From assembly GCA_018067045.1 (NCBI GenBank), contig JAGPVL010000040.1, positions 17,683-81,682 of the forward strand: a DNA stretch of 64,000 bases. The letters are read 5' to 3'. A program made the position numbers and the translations under genes. The notes beneath the pieces are model-generated. The model made no database searches. It saw only the letters and a program-made list of their open reading frames with translations, and was not told the DNA's origin. Shown here piece after piece: positions 1-10,197 of the stretch (the stretch's first letter is position 1; the number at the start of each line of letters is the position of its first letter). This DNA comes from Gammaproteobacteria bacterium. Lineage in GTDB: Bacteria > Pseudomonadota > Gammaproteobacteria > Pseudomonadales > Alcanivoracaceae.

Positions 1-855
1 TCGATCTCCACCGCTCGTCAGCTACAAGGCAAAGAGTTGTCGTTTAACAATATTGCCGACACAGACGCCGCACTCGAATGCGTAAAATCATTTGTAAAGC
101 CGGCCTGCGTCATCGTTAAACACGCCAATCCTTGCGGCGTTGCCGTCAGCCTAGATGGCATTGGCGTCGCATACGACCTGGCCTTCAAAACCGATCCAGA
201 ATCATCATTCGGCGGCATCATTGCGTTTAACCGCGAACTTGATGCGGCCACCGCGCAAGCGATTGTTGACCGTCAGTTTGTTGAAGTGATCATCGCCCCA
301 AGCGTTACCGATGAAGCACTCGCCATTACCGCCGCGAAGAAAAATGTTCGCGTATTGGTGTGCGGCGAATGGGCAAGCGAACGCAATGCTGACTTTGATT
401 ACAAACGCGTTAACGGCGGGCTGTTGGTACAGGATCGTGACCTCGGCATGATCACTGAAAGCGACTTAAAAGTTGTCACAAAGCGCGTACCGACCGAAGC
501 CGAAATGCACGATTTGATTTTCGCGTGGAAAGTAGCGAAGTTCGTTAAATCCAACGCCATTGTTTACGCTAAGAATCGTCAAACCGTTGGTGTGGGCGCC
601 GGCCAAATGAGCCGCGTGAACTCCGCGCGCATCGCGGCGATTAAAGCAGAGCACGCTGGCCTTGTAGTTAAAGGCGCCGTGATGGCGTCCGACGCATTCT
701 TCCCGTTCCGTGACGGCATGGACAACGCCGCCGCAGTCGGTATCAGCTGTGTCATTCAACCGGGCGGCTCAATGCGCGATGAAGAAGTCATTGCTGCCGC
801 TGACGAGCACAACATGGCGATGGTGTTCACAGGCATGCGCCACTTCCGTCACTAA
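1..855 (+). CDS. purH: Bifunctional purine biosynthesis protein PurH, 3' part
   Basis: C-terminal 284 residues of AICAR formyltransferase/IMP cyclohydrolase, which performs the last two steps of IMP synthesis in the cytoplasm. The reading frame is open from base 1, so the N-terminal IMP cyclohydrolase part lies outside the window. What remains is the AICAR transformylase domain: the KHANPCG segment with the catalytic Lys-His pair, followed by SFGGIIAFN and the C-terminal end GMRHFRH. This full-length ending matches the family. The next gene is purD, as in many gammaproteobacteria. The edge truncation is from the window, not from decay. Confidence 0.97.
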   Translation, partial: SISTARQLQGKELSFNNIADTDAALECVKSFVKPACVIVKHANPCGVAVSLDGIGVAYDLAFKTDPESSFGGIIAFNRELDAATAQAIVDRQFVEVIIAPSVTDEALAITAAKKNVRVLVCGEWASERNADFDYKRVNGGLLVQDRDLGMITESDLKVVTKRVPTEAEMHDLIFAWKVAKFVKSNAIVYAKNRQTVGVGAGQMSRVNSARIAAIKAEHAGLVVKGAVMASDAFFPFRDGMDNAAAVGISCVIQPGGSMRDEEVIAAADEHNMAMVFTGMRHFRH

Positions 856-884
856 TTCGTTACTAATTCATCAGTACGCTGGCA

Positions 885-921
885 TGTTCGCCATGTACCG
901 CACCGCGGAGCATGGCGAACA
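885..921 (+). terminator. Hairpin after purH
   Basis: Perfect 11-bp inverted repeat: TGTTCGCCATG at 885-895 and CATGGCGAACA at 911-921, with a 15-nt loop, 30 bases after the purH stop. It is followed by a short T-rich stretch (GATTTGGTTTTG), weaker than a classic U-tract. It may attenuate or stabilise the purH end before purD. Function is inferred from position only. Confidence 0.4.
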
Positions 922-1039
922 GATTTGGTTTTGAAATACGTGGCGCGATATTCTTGAAACACGGAATATGCGCAAACACATCGCAACAAACAAACCGTTC
1001 CGCAACACAAAGACCTCAACACATTAGGGTAGGCTGACA

Positions 1040-2326
1040 ATGAAAGTTCTCATCATCGGTGCAGGTGGACGCGAGCACGCGCTGGCATGGAAAGTTGCTC
1101 AGTCTAGTCAGGTCGAAACCGTTTTTGTTGCACCGGGAAATGCTGGCAGCGCGCGCGAAGAAAAAGTCGTCAACGTCGCACTCGATGTGCTGGATAAACA
1201 AGGCCTTGCTGAACTGGTGCAACGCGAATCCATTGATCTCACCATCGTTGGTCCCGAAGCGCCATTGGTTGAAGGGCTGGTCAATTATTTTCAAGAACGC
1301 AACCTACCCTGTTTTGGCCCAACCCAAGGCGCGGCACAGCTGGAAGGCTCAAAAGCGTTCACCAAAGATTTCCTTGCCCGCCACAACATCCCCACATCCT
1401 CTTACGGCAACTTTACCGACGTTGACCAAGCGCTCGCCTACGTGCGTGAACAAGGCGCACCGATTGTCGTGAAGGCAGACGGCCTTGCGGCCGGCAAAGG
1501 CGTTATCGTCGCCATGACGCTCGCAGAAGCCGAAGACGCTGTGCGCGACATGCTCGATGGCAATCGTTTTGGCGATGCCGGCCATCGCGTCGTCATTGAA
1601 GAATTTTTGGAAGGCGAAGAAGCGAGCTTTATCGTCATGGTCGACGGCAAGAACGTACTGCCGATGGCCACCAGCCAAGATCATAAGCGCGTCGGCAATG
1701 GCGACACCGGCCCGAACACTGGCGGCATGGGCGCCTACTCTCCTGCGCCGGTTGTGACGGCAGAGATTCACCAGCGCATTATGGACGAGGTCATCACACC
1801 GACCGTTGCGGGCATGGCCGCCGAAGGTAATTCGTACACCGGCTTTCTCTACGCGGGCTTAATGATTGCCGCCGACGGCACCCCGAAAGTGATCGAATTT
1901 AATTGCCGCTTTGGCGATCCAGAAACGCAACCGATTATGATGCGCCTGCAATCTGATCTCAGCGCGCTGTGTATTGCTGCGCTCGATGGCAAGCTCGACC
2001 AATGCACCGCCCAATGGGACCCGCGCCCGGCACTTGGCGTTGTACTGGCCGCAGGTGGCTACCCAGAGGATTATCGCAAAGGCGACATCATCAGTGGCCT
2101 CGACGGTGTCGATCAAGACGATTTAAAAGTCTTCCACGCCGGCACTCGGGCAGACAACGGAAATGTCGTCACCGCCGGTGGCCGCGTACTCTGCGTCACC
2201 GCGCTCGGCAATAGCGTTGCCGCAGCACAACAGCGCGCCTATGAAGGCGTGCAACAGATCAGCTGGGCAGATTGCCTCTACCGCACCGACATTGGCTACC
2301 GCGCTGTCGCACGCGAGAAAAACTAA
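1040..2326 (+). CDS. purD: Phosphoribosylamine-glycine ligase PurD
   Basis: GAR synthetase, the second step of purine synthesis, joining glycine to phosphoribosylamine with ATP. The 428 residues match the family length. Visible features are the N-terminal MKVLIIGAGGREHAL segment, the ATP-grasp region with VVKADGLAAGKGV, and the FNCRFGDPETQ metal/nucleotide motif. The ATG follows a GGGTAGGCTGACA leader. It lies 184 bp after purH and is probably co-regulated with it. In P. aeruginosa retS follows purD; here the same side carries a cNMP-rhodanese gene and then a RetS-like kinase. Confidence 0.97.
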   Translation: MKVLIIGAGGREHALAWKVAQSSQVETVFVAPGNAGSAREEKVVNVALDVLDKQGLAELVQRESIDLTIVGPEAPLVEGLVNYFQERNLPCFGPTQGAAQLEGSKAFTKDFLARHNIPTSSYGNFTDVDQALAYVREQGAPIVVKADGLAAGKGVIVAMTLAEAEDAVRDMLDGNRFGDAGHRVVIEEFLEGEEASFIVMVDGKNVLPMATSQDHKRVGNGDTGPNTGGMGAYSPAPVVTAEIHQRIMDEVITPTVAGMAAEGNSYTGFLYAGLMIAADGTPKVIEFNCRFGDPETQPIMMRLQSDLSALCIAALDGKLDQCTAQWDPRPALGVVLAAGGYPEDYRKGDIISGLDGVDQDDLKVFHAGTRADNGNVVTAGGRVLCVTALGNSVAAAQQRAYEGVQQISWADCLYRTDIGYRAVAREKN

Positions 2327-2450
2327 CCCTCTGCACACCGACTTCTCCTCAGCCAACCTCTCGTTACCGCGTCATTCAACCGAATGCGCGGTCTATCGGC
2401 GCGCATTACAAGAGCCAGATCACATTATCACTAGCCCGTCAGTAGGATTT

Positions 2451-2479
2451 GTGACAACGTAAAAGGTCGCTGCCATAAT
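2451..2479 (+). promoter_or_regulatory. Candidate sigma70 promoter for the cNMP-rhodanese/RetS-like pair
   Basis: GTGACA (2451-2456) and CATAAT (2474-2479) are separated by 17 bp, about 105 bp before the start at 2586. The match is partial and no regulator site was recognised. Confidence 0.35.
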
Positions 2480-2585
2480 CGCGCTACTTTTACTGGCGCC
2501 CAGCGCCTTAATAACGAGCGGCTCAACGTCATTTTCAGCAAAGAATAACGCCCAAGAGCCCAAGCGACCGCAGACAGGAAACGGC

Positions 2586-3665
2586 ATGACCGATACCCAC
2601 ATCGATCTAGACAAGCTCACACACTTTATCCCGTTCGACTGCTTATCTGAATCGCACGTACGCGACATCTGTGGGCAAATAAAGGTCATCACTCTGCCGC
2701 CAGCGCGCGTTGTCTTTAAGCGCGGCGACCGCGCCGAACTTGCTTACTTTCTCGTTGAGGGTTCCGTCGACCTGACCGATGCCAGCTTCCAAGTTCGCAA
2801 ATTCCCGTTCGACGATGATGAAAACTATCTCGCTCTGGATAATTACGCCGAGCACACCGTCAACGCGATCACCACCATGCCATCTACCCTCTACGCGATG
2901 GAACGCAACAAGCTCGATTTATTAATGACATGGACTCAAGCCGCCGAGTCGATGCTCGAAGATGATGCCGATGAACACGAACGGGACTGGATGGATTCAC
3001 TGCTCGCTTCGGATTTATTTTCCCAAGTACCGCCGCAGAAGATTCAGCAGTTATTTGTGAAATTTGAAGAAAAGGACGTCGCGCTCGGCGAGAAAATTGT
3101 TTGCGAAGGCGAATCTGGCGATGCGTTCTACGTCATCAAACGCGGCAAGGCGATGGTTAGCCGTAAGCAAGGCAGTCGCGAACAAACACTCGCAGGCCTC
3201 AGTGCCGGAAACTTCTTCGGCGAAGATGCATTAATTTCGGACACAGAGCGCAACGCAACCATCACCATGACCAGCGATGGTGTTCTGATGATGCTTGGCC
3301 AAGAAGATTTTCGTGACCTACTGCAAGCCTCTGTGGTGCGCAGAGTAACCGAAGACGAACTGGAAAAAATGGAAAACGAGGGAGATCGCGCCTGCGTGAC
3401 CATCGACGTTCGTCTACCGATGGAATTCAAACACGACCGTACGCCCGGCGCACGCAACATCCCACTAACGGAGTTGCGTCGACAAATAAAATCCCTAGAA
3501 AAAGATTTCACCTATGTGGTCAGCTGTGATGGTGGCAGACGTAGCGAGCTAGGCGCCTACCTCCTCACGGAGGCGGGACTCGATGCCTACGTACTAGAGC
3601 GTAACAAAGAAGCACAAACGGAAAGCGCGGAAGATGCCAAACAAGAAAGCTCGGAGCAGGCATAG
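2586..3665 (+). CDS. Tandem cyclic-nucleotide-binding and rhodanese domain protein
   Basis: Predicted cytoplasmic sensor of 359 residues. The first cNMP-binding-like domain (about 15-115) is degenerate. The second (about 145-245) keeps the phosphate-binding cassette FGEDALISDTERNA at 211-224, including the Glu and Arg normally contacting cAMP or cGMP. A rhodanese domain follows (about 258-335) with a possible active-site Cys at 314 (SCDGGRRS). The tail is acidic and low-complexity. No signal peptide or output domain is visible. Its last 32 bases overlap the start of the RetS-like kinase, which suggests translational coupling and a shared pathway. The ligand and any sulfur-transfer activity are unproven. 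Confidence 0.88.
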   Translation: MTDTHIDLDKLTHFIPFDCLSESHVRDICGQIKVITLPPARVVFKRGDRAELAYFLVEGSVDLTDASFQVRKFPFDDDENYLALDNYAEHTVNAITTMPSTLYAMERNKLDLLMTWTQAAESMLEDDADEHERDWMDSLLASDLFSQVPPQKIQQLFVKFEEKDVALGEKIVCEGESGDAFYVIKRGKAMVSRKQGSREQTLAGLSAGNFFGEDALISDTERNATITMTSDGVLMMLGQEDFRDLLQASVVRRVTEDELEKMENEGDRACVTIDVRLPMEFKHDRTPGARNIPLTELRRQIKSLEKDFTYVVSCDGGRRSELGAYLLTEAGLDAYVLERNKEAQTESAEDAKQESSEQA

Positions 3666-6522
3666 CCCGCTCAAACATTTTGCACTCCTTGTCTTATTCA
3701 CGCTGGCGAGCGTTCAGGCAGTAGCATCCACGCCTCCGCCGTTTGTGATCGCCGAAAATCAACAATCCAACCGCATCACCATTTATGCCGAGCACCTACC
3801 CGACCCCGACGGCCGGATTAATCTCAACGACCTGCTCAGCGGCCAGTATGATGACGACTTTAAACCTGCCACCCAAGCGCGCCAGCGTTTAGGTTATGCC
3901 AGCAGTGCATGGTGGATTCGCGTTGCGCTAAAAAATGACAGCGACAAACCCATCAATCGCATTCTTGAATTGTCGCCAGGGCATTTTTCCAAACTCACTT
4001 TTTATACGCCTGACAACACTGGCTATACCGCCCACCACTCGGGCAGCTCGCTTTCGCCGCCTTGGGCCGACATTCGTGATCGCCGCCAGCTTTACCAGCT
4101 AACGCTACCGGCACACAGTGCCCATGTTTATTATGCTCATGCGACGCCGTCTGGGAGTATGAACTACACCCTTTATATCAGCACTCTGCCTGAGCAGATG
4201 GAGCGTAACCTCGCCATCGATAGCGCCTACCTCATCAGTGCGGGGCTTTTATTTGGCCTGCTGTTATTTAATGGCGGACAGCTCTACTACACCCGTAATC
4301 GCGGCCAGCTTTACTATGTGTTAACCATGCTGTCAGTTCTGATTATCGCCCTGACCGCATCCGGTTTTATTGGCGTTCGATACTTCGCGTTTGAAGGTTT
4401 GCAGCCGCGTTTAGAGGCCCTCGCGGTCATGTCCGGCTATGGCTTCGCCCTGCTGTTTGCGCGTCACTTTCTTAACACGCGTCTCTACGCACCGCGTTTA
4501 GACATGCTGCTACACGGCCTCGCCTTGAGTTGCGCGTTCGTCGCACTGCTGTCGCTATCGCTCACCGAAACCAATGCCGCAATGGTGACTTATCTGTACG
4601 CAGCCATATTAACGCTGCCGGCCTTTTATGCCGGTATCGTCGCACTACGCGCCGAGGCACAACACGCTAGACTTTACCTCGCCGCACGTAGCAGCCTCGC
4701 GTTTGTTGCCTTGCTAACGGCGCTCAATAATTTCGATTTACTCTCTGTTTCAACGGAACTGCCACTCATTATTTTGCTGGCCGGCACCGTCGAAGCCATG
4801 ATCTTTACCTTTGGCCTCACCAGCCAACGGGAACGTGCCTTGCAGCAGCAACTAAAATTCAGGCAAAAGCAGGTACTCGAAGAATCCACTTGGCAAACTC
4901 GCAGCGAAACATTGGCACGGGTTAGCCACGAAATACGCACCCCGATGAGTGGCATTCTCGGTATGGCCGAGCTTCTCACCGACACGCCGCTCACCCCCAA
5001 CCAAAAAGAGTGCGTGCGATCCATTCGATCGGCCGGCGAAAATTTATTGCGTATTATTAATGACGTATTGGAATACTCTCGGCTTGATCAAGGCGCCACT
5101 GACGTCAACAGAGAACGGTTCGATTTGTCCGAATTAACCATGGATGCACTCGAACTATTTCGTGAGCGTGCAGAAGAAAAAGAAATTGAATTAATCCCGC
5201 ATATCCACACCAATGTACCGATTTTTGTCGAAGGTGATCACGGCAAATTAAAGCAAATTCTGACCAATATTCTTGGCGCCTGTATTCGTCACACCAGTCA
5301 TGGTGAATTGGTTCTGGACGTCTCGCGCGACCCAAGTGGTCTGGCCGATCACCTGCGTTTTGAATTTGAAGGCAGCGCAATGAAATCCCTGCATGACCAC
5401 CTAGCGGGCTTTTCACCTGGCGACGAAGGCATCTCTGATACCGACAGCACGGCTCTCGGACTGACCATTGCCCATCAGTTGGTACATGCGATGGGCGGAA
5501 AGGGCGGCCTGCGTGAAGGGCGGCGCGGCAATCTTGTCTGTTGGATTAACCTGCCTCTGCCTGCCAGCAACACACAAAACGATTTAGAAACCCCGGTTGA
5601 TGCGGCCATGCTCGCAGGCCAGTCGATGCTGGTAATTGATGATTCAAATACCGTCACCCGCGTGATTCGCCAACAAGCCTTGTCGTGGGGCATGCGCGTC
5701 ACCGTCTGCCATGATCCGCGCGAAGCACTCGCCACTATTCGCACGCAAGCAAACTTAAAAGAACCCTATAGCGTCATCTTGCTCGATCATCAGATGCCCG
5801 GCATCAACGGTATGCAACTGGCGGCACGCATCCATGAAGACCCGGTCATCACTCACCCACTCATCCTAATCATGCTGACGGGCGTGCAGGACGCACCGAC
5901 GTCGACCACCGCGCGCAATGTCGGCATTCACAAAGTGCTGACCAAACCCGTTTCAGGCCAACGACTCAAACAGGCCATCGCCGAAGCGCTCGGTGTGCTC
6001 TCTGCACACAAGTCTGCCAGCCCCAGCTTGACGCCACGTCGCAATCTAAAGGTGTTGGTGGCAGAAGATCATCTGCTTAGCCAGAAAGTCATTCGTGGCA
6101 TGCTCGGCAAGCTCGGCCTGACGCCCGACGTTGTCGCCAATGGTCGCGATGCGCTCAACGCCGTACGCAATGGCAGCTACGATATCGTCTTAATGGATTG
6201 TGAGATGCCGGAGATGGATGGCTTTGAAGCCACCCGCAATATTCGCCAGTGGGAGCAAAATGAAAAACGTACCCCCACGCCTATCATCGCCCTAACGGCC
6301 CATATTCTGCGCGAGCATCGCGAACGCAGTTTGGCTGCCGGAATGAATGCTCACGTGCCGAAGCCGATTGAAATTGGCGCGCTCAGTGAAGTGATTGTGC
6401 GCTTTACGGCCAATACACCAGCCGCAACGCCCACAGCAACAGCGTCACTTCATCACAACAACAATGACGCAGGCGAAAGCAACGTCGCTCACACGAATAA
6501 AGATAAGGACACATCACTATAG
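3634..6522 (+). CDS. retS: RetS-like hybrid sensor kinase (7TMR-DISM, HisKA, degenerate HATPase, two REC)
   Basis: Inner-membrane hybrid sensor, 962 residues. Order: signal/anchor (about 13-32), periplasmic 7TMR-DISMED2-type domain (about 35-185), seven membrane segments (about 197-395), HisKA with H432 in SHEIRTP, an ATPase domain, and receivers with D718 and D855. The ATPase domain keeps the G2 box (ALGLTIAHQLV) but the N-box reads NILGACIRHT without the usual Asn and no DxGxG box is visible, so autophosphorylation may be lost. Domain order, length and the purH-purD neighbourhood match P. aeruginosa RetS, which inhibits GacS. The H-box ExxT (EIRT), associated with phosphatase activity, is retained. 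The gene symbol rests on synteny and architecture. Confidence 0.82.
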   Translation: MPNKKARSRHSPLKHFALLVLFTLASVQAVASTPPPFVIAENQQSNRITIYAEHLPDPDGRINLNDLLSGQYDDDFKPATQARQRLGYASSAWWIRVALKNDSDKPINRILELSPGHFSKLTFYTPDNTGYTAHHSGSSLSPPWADIRDRRQLYQLTLPAHSAHVYYAHATPSGSMNYTLYISTLPEQMERNLAIDSAYLISAGLLFGLLLFNGGQLYYTRNRGQLYYVLTMLSVLIIALTASGFIGVRYFAFEGLQPRLEALAVMSGYGFALLFARHFLNTRLYAPRLDMLLHGLALSCAFVALLSLSLTETNAAMVTYLYAAILTLPAFYAGIVALRAEAQHARLYLAARSSLAFVALLTALNNFDLLSVSTELPLIILLAGTVEAMIFTFGLTSQRERALQQQLKFRQKQVLEESTWQTRSETLARVSHEIRTPMSGILGMAELLTDTPLTPNQKECVRSIRSAGENLLRIINDVLEYSRLDQGATDVNRERFDLSELTMDALELFRERAEEKEIELIPHIHTNVPIFVEGDHGKLKQILTNILGACIRHTSHGELVLDVSRDPSGLADHLRFEFEGSAMKSLHDHLAGFSPGDEGISDTDSTALGLTIAHQLVHAMGGKGGLREGRRGNLVCWINLPLPASNTQNDLETPVDAAMLAGQSMLVIDDSNTVTRVIRQQALSWGMRVTVCHDPREALATIRTQANLKEPYSVILLDHQMPGINGMQLAARIHEDPVITHPLILIMLTGVQDAPTSTTARNVGIHKVLTKPVSGQRLKQAIAEALGVLSAHKSASPSLTPRRNLKVLVAEDHLLSQKVIRGMLGKLGLTPDVVANGRDALNAVRNGSYDIVLMDCEMPEMDGFEATRNIRQWEQNEKRTPTPIIALTAHILREHRERSLAAGMNAHVPKPIEIGALSEVIVRFTANTPAATPTATASLHHNNNDAGESNVAHTNKDKDTSL

Positions 6523-6568
6523 AAGCGCAACGCGGCGCTAAACGATAACCGCCGCCCTGCTGCGCTCA

Positions 6569-8044
6569 CTAATTCGCCGGCACTGCACGCGTACTGCACC
6601 ACTGACGTAGTGCCGCCAATGACTCCGCCATCGTGACTGACAACGGCACGGTAGAGCGTAGTTCATCGCATAAGTGAGCATCTTCCAGCATCATCTCTGC
6701 CGCTTGAGCACTATACAGCGCGGCGACAACAGCTTGCTCTATTTCAGCACCGGTAAAGCCTTCAGATAACTCTGCTAGCAAACCTAAATCAAACGTTGTG
6801 GCGTCCTGCTTACGCTTGTCCAAATGAATGCGGAAAATCTCGTGGCGAATCGTCGCATCCGGCAAGTCGACAAAAAACAGTTCATCAAAGCGACCCTTAC
6901 GAATCAGCTCTGGCGGCAAGTCAGCAATTTGGTTCGCTGTTGCCACTAAAAATACTGGAGACTTTCTTTCCGCCATCCAGGTTAATAACGTGCCCAAAAC
7001 ACGGCGCGAGGTGCCGCCATCATTGTCACCGCTGGCGATACCTTTCTCGATTTCATCAATCCATAACACGCATGGCGACATCGTCTCGGCGAGGCGCAGT
7101 GCTTCACGCACATTACGTTCCGACTCGCCAAAAAACTTGTTATACACCGCGCCCATATCAAAACGTAGTAATGGCAAATGCCACATGCCGGCCACCGCCT
7201 TCGCCGCCAGACTTTTACCGCCGCCCTGAACTCCCACCAATAAAATGCCGCGCGGCGCGTCCAACGCACCTGGGGAGCCCGTGAATGCCTGCTCGCGCTT
7301 CATCAGCCAACCACGCAAACCATTTAGCCCACCGACCTGTGAAAACTGTGCCGTGTCGTATTCATAGCTGAGCACACTCTCCATATCCATGAGGTTAAAT
7401 TTTGCCTTGTTAACCTCGGCGAGATCAGTATCGGTAATGGCGCCATCATCGACGATCGCGCCACGAGCCAAGCGCCGCGCATCTTCATGGGTTGCACCGC
7501 GTAAATTACGCACCACCTTCTCAAGAGAGGCACGATCTGTGCGCACCCGCTGCCCGGTACGCTTGGCATAGCCTCGCGCCTCATCCTGAACAATCGACAA
7601 CAATTGCGTTTCGTCCGGCATAGACAACTCACAGCGTGCGCAAAGGCGCTGCAACTCCGGCGGCAGATCCAATGCATGGCTGATCAACACCAACGTATGC
7701 CCAACCTCTTCATGGCGTAGCGCGATCTCTTTCATCAATCGGACGATCTTCGGGTCGTCCTTCAAAAACGGATGGATATCGCACAGTGCATAGATGCCAG
7801 CTTCCTTCGTGCCCCGCACCTGACCGAGCATCGCAATAGGATCGGCATTGTTCTTTTGCGCTGGCGCGTCAATAAGCTCCTCACGGCGCAAACCATCGGT
7901 AATGGTCCACGAAAAGATCGGCAACGCTTGCTCCATCGCAATCCGCCGCAGCACGCTCAGCGCGCGCGGTTCATCCCATGTTTCGATTAAAATAATCGGG
8001 TAACGCGACGCCAGCAGCAGCCGCAAATCGTTCAGTTCTGTCAT
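6569..8044 (-). CDS. Ycf46-type AAA+ ATPase
   Basis: 491 residues, family known from plastid Ycf46 and bacterial AAA ATPases of poorly defined role. The N-terminal half (1-230) is the Ycf46-specific region beginning [20 protein letters not shown]. The AAA module follows: Walker A GVQGGGKS at 271-278, Walker [11 protein letters not shown] around 326-335, and a second-region-of-homology motif RKGRFDE near 382. A C-terminal lid helix bundle is present. It is convergent with the RetS-like gene (46 bp gap) and divergent from coq7. No signal peptide. Substrate unknown. Confidence 0.9.
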   Translation of the reverse strand: MTELNDLRLLLASRYPIILIETWDEPRALSVLRRIAMEQALPIFSWTITDGLRREELIDAPAQKNNADPIAMLGQVRGTKEAGIYALCDIHPFLKDDPKIVRLMKEIALRHEEVGHTLVLISHALDLPPELQRLCARCELSMPDETQLLSIVQDEARGYAKRTGQRVRTDRASLEKVVRNLRGATHEDARRLARGAIVDDGAITDTDLAEVNKAKFNLMDMESVLSYEYDTAQFSQVGGLNGLRGWLMKREQAFTGSPGALDAPRGILLVGVQGGGKSLAAKAVAGMWHLPLLRFDMGAVYNKFFGESERNVREALRLAETMSPCVLWIDEIEKGIASGDNDGGTSRRVLGTLLTWMAERKSPVFLVATANQIADLPPELIRKGRFDELFFVDLPDATIRHEIFRIHLDKRKQDATTFDLGLLAELSEGFTGAEIEQAVVAALYSAQAAEMMLEDAHLCDELRSTVPLSVTMAESLAALRQWCSTRAVPAN

Positions 8045-8144
8045 TGCTATAGGGCCCTTTTCCCCAGAGAGGCGGCAATGCCTCTTTTATACGTCACTGC
8101 CAAACATAGCTGCAGTTAAGACTATCAGAAGTTATACTCGCACG

Positions 8145-8792
8145 ATGAATAGACCTCGCCAATTAAGTGCTACGGACATGTTACTGGGCCGTTTTGAGAA
8201 TGCCTTGCGCACGCTCTCACCCGGCGCAACCCAAGCAGAACGTCGTCCCGCCGCCACCGAGCCCGCCGCCAACGCCTTGAATGCGAGCGACAGCAAACAT
8301 ATTGCTGGGCTCATGCGTATCAACCATACCGGCGAAGTCTGCGCGCAAGCGCTTTATCAAGGCCAAGCCACCACCGCGCGGCTGCCGCGCGTTCGACTTG
8401 CCATGGAACAGGCAGCCCGCGAGGAAGAGGATCATCTTGCTTGGTGTGAAGAGCGCCTCAACGAACTTGAAAGCGCACCCAGCAAACTTAACCCCGTGTT
8501 TTATGCCATGTCGTTTTCACTCGGTGCCGTCGCTGGGTTAGCAGGCGATCGCTGGAGCCTAGGCTTCGTCTCCGAAACAGAACGACAAGTTGTGCGGCAC
8601 CTAGAAGACCACCTCGCCCAGCTACCCCCATCAGATCTACGCAGCCAAGCCATCCTCAAGCAGATGCGTGACGATGAGTTAAAACATGCTGTCAGCGCAG
8701 AAGAAAGCGGCGGCGCACCACTGCCCGGCCCTCTTCGCTCCGTTATGGCGCTGATGAGTAAAGTCATGACGTGGAGCACCTACCGCATTTAG
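8145..8792 (+). CDS. coq7: Demethoxyubiquinone hydroxylase Coq7
   Basis: Di-iron carboxylate hydroxylase of ubiquinone synthesis, converting demethoxyubiquinol to the hydroxylated intermediate at the inner membrane face. 215 residues, normal for the bacterial enzyme. Iron-ligand motifs are visible in order: [30 protein letters not shown], and MRDDELKHA near the C terminus. A hydrophobic patch ([14 protein letters not shown]) is typical of the membrane-associated fold. In P. aeruginosa the equivalent gene sits beside speD and osmC, as here. A REP pair and a bidirectional terminator follow. Confidence 0.95.
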   Translation: MNRPRQLSATDMLLGRFENALRTLSPGATQAERRPAATEPAANALNASDSKHIAGLMRINHTGEVCAQALYQGQATTARLPRVRLAMEQAAREEEDHLAWCEERLNELESAPSKLNPVFYAMSFSLGAVAGLAGDRWSLGFVSETERQVVRHLEDHLAQLPPSDLRSQAILKQMRDDELKHAVSAEESGGAPLPGPLRSVMALMSKVMTWSTYRI

Positions 8793-8802
8793 TCACTCGG
8801 CG

Positions 8803-8879
8803 CTTGTGGAAGCTCCCGTTCAGACGATAGGCGTGCGGCTTAGCTCGGCGCTGTTCGCTTGCAAGCAAGCTCCCACAAG
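8803..8879. repeat. REP/REPIN-like inverted pair
   Basis: Outer inverted ends CTTGTGG...CCACAAG bracket about 77 bp. The right half contains GCTTGCAAGCAAGCTCCCAC, whose reverse complement carries the GTGGGAGC core of Pseudomonas-type REP elements. The left half is a diverged copy in opposite orientation. Sits between coq7 and the terminator at 8891. Confidence 0.75.
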
Positions 8880-8890
8880 GGCAAAAGAAA

Positions 8891-8932
8891 GACATAAAAA
8901 AAGAGCCTCAATTGAGGCTCTTTTTTTATGTC
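8891..8932. terminator. Bidirectional rho-independent terminator, 42-bp perfect palindrome
   Basis: The 42 bases are their own reverse complement: a stem AAAGAGCCTCAA/TTGAGGCTCTTT extended by A7/T7 and GACAT/ATGTC. It separates the convergent genes coq7 and speD and can act on both strands. Confidence 0.92.
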
Positions 8933-8953
8933 TGCGAAAACAATCTGCGCAGA

Positions 8954-9757
8954 TTAATCAAGATTGCGAGAATAAAATATTTCCAGCATCTCTTTACGTA
9001 ACCGCTCTTCAATATCCGCCAACTCTTTCTCGGTGAACTCTTCGCGGCCAGCACCAAACAGATAGTTGTCGATATCAAAATCCTTCAACAACATCTTAGT
9101 GTGGAAAACATTTTCCTGATAAACATTCACATCAATCATCTGATACGCATTCTGCGTATCTTCAGTGAGGAAGTTCTGGATCGAATTAATGTCGTGATCG
9201 ATATAATGCTTGGTGCCGTCGACATCACGGGTCATACCGCGGACGCGGTAATCAACCGTGACAATATCCGAATCAAAACTGTGGATCAGATAGTTCAACG
9301 CTCGTAGCGGTGAAATAACACCACAGGTCGATACATCTACATCGACACGAAACGTTGAAATACCATTATCCGGATGCGACTCAGGATAGGTATGCACCGT
9401 CACGTGGCTTTTATCGAGGTGGGCGACGATAGTATCAGGGAGCGGACCCGGCGCTTCTTCCCAACCGTCATCCGACGGCGGGTTTTCATGCTCAGCAATC
9501 AGCATGGTTACGCTGGCGCCCTGAGGATCATAATCCTGACGGGCGACGTTCAAGATGTTCGCGCCAATGATCTTCGTGACATTGGTGAGAATCTCAGTCA
9601 AACGCTCGGCATTATAAAGCTCATCGATATACTCGATGTATTCTTTACGGTGCTGCTCCGTTTTCGCATAACTGATATCGAAAATATTAAAGCTCAACGA
9701 CTTGGTCAGGTTATTAAAACCGTGCAAGCGGATCTTGGGGTTAGGATCTTTCACCAT
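8954..9757 (-). CDS. speD: S-adenosylmethionine decarboxylase proenzyme SpeD
   Basis: Makes decarboxylated SAM, the aminopropyl donor for spermidine. 267 residues, of the longer E. coli type (class 1A) rather than the short Bacillus type. The self-cleavage site that produces the pyruvoyl cofactor is visible as HLDKSH, with cleavage expected before the Ser. Other conserved blocks are [30 protein letters not shown] and STCGVISPL. Third gene of an osmC-glyoxalase-speD operon; 11 bp separates it from the upstream gene. No speE was seen in the window. Confidence 0.96.
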   Translation of the reverse strand: MVKDPNPKIRLHGFNNLTKSLSFNIFDISYAKTEQHRKEYIEYIDELYNAERLTEILTNVTKIIGANILNVARQDYDPQGASVTMLIAEHENPPSDDGWEEAPGPLPDTIVAHLDKSHVTVHTYPESHPDNGISTFRVDVDVSTCGVISPLRALNYLIHSFDSDIVTVDYRVRGMTRDVDGTKHYIDHDINSIQNFLTEDTQNAYQMIDVNVYQENVFHTKMLLKDFDIDNYLFGAGREEFTEKELADIEERLRKEMLEIFYSRNLD

Positions 9758-9768
9758 AATTGTACGTC

Positions 9769-10197
9769 CTACGCCTGACCAACAGCCGCTTTAACAAAGC
9801 GACCACCAGAAATTGGAGGGTGATAAATGATTTGCACCACGACACCTTCCGGATCAACACAATAAAAGCTACGCGCGCCATCTCGATGGGTGCGCGGCTC
9901 CGACTTCATTTTAACATCCGCTTGTTGCAGAAACCTGAACCAGTCATCGACGTCGTCCGGTGTATCCACAATAAAACCGATATGGTCCAGCCGCTGCGGC
10001 GGAGTAAACTCGCCATCCTTCCAGCGGTGCAGGGCCAGATTGTCGCTACCAGAACAAAGATAGACATTATCTTCATCTGGTCGCCACTCGACCTTCATTC
10101 CCATCAGGTCGATATAAAAATACTCACTCGCCGGCAAGTCGCGCACAAACAATGCAACATGACGCAGGCCGGCGTGAGGGCGCGGACGCTCGATCAT
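9769..10197 (-). CDS. VOC (glyoxalase/dioxygenase fold) protein
   Basis: 142 residues containing one pair of beta-alpha-beta-beta-beta modules. A likely metal-binding His is in [11 protein letters not shown] and another in LDHIGFIVD. The usual C-terminal Glu ligand position reads VVVQIIYH, with Gln, so the metal site may be altered. The substrate cannot be told from sequence. It overlaps osmC by 4 bp and sits 11 bp before speD, so the three are probably one transcript. In P. aeruginosa osmC and speD are neighbours without this gene between them, to my knowledge. Confidence 0.85.
   Translation of the reverse strand: MIERPRPHAGLRHVALFVRDLPASEYFYIDLMGMKVEWRPDEDNVYLCSGSDNLALHRWKDGEFTPPQRLDHIGFIVDTPDDVDDWFRFLQQADVKMKSEPRTHRDGARSFYCVDPEGVVVQIIYHPPISGGRFVKAAVGQA

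Noticed and set aside
948..969. ATATTC/GAATAT repeat before purD as a PurR-type operator
   Set aside because: It does not fit the purine operator consensus and is AT-rich; likely chance.
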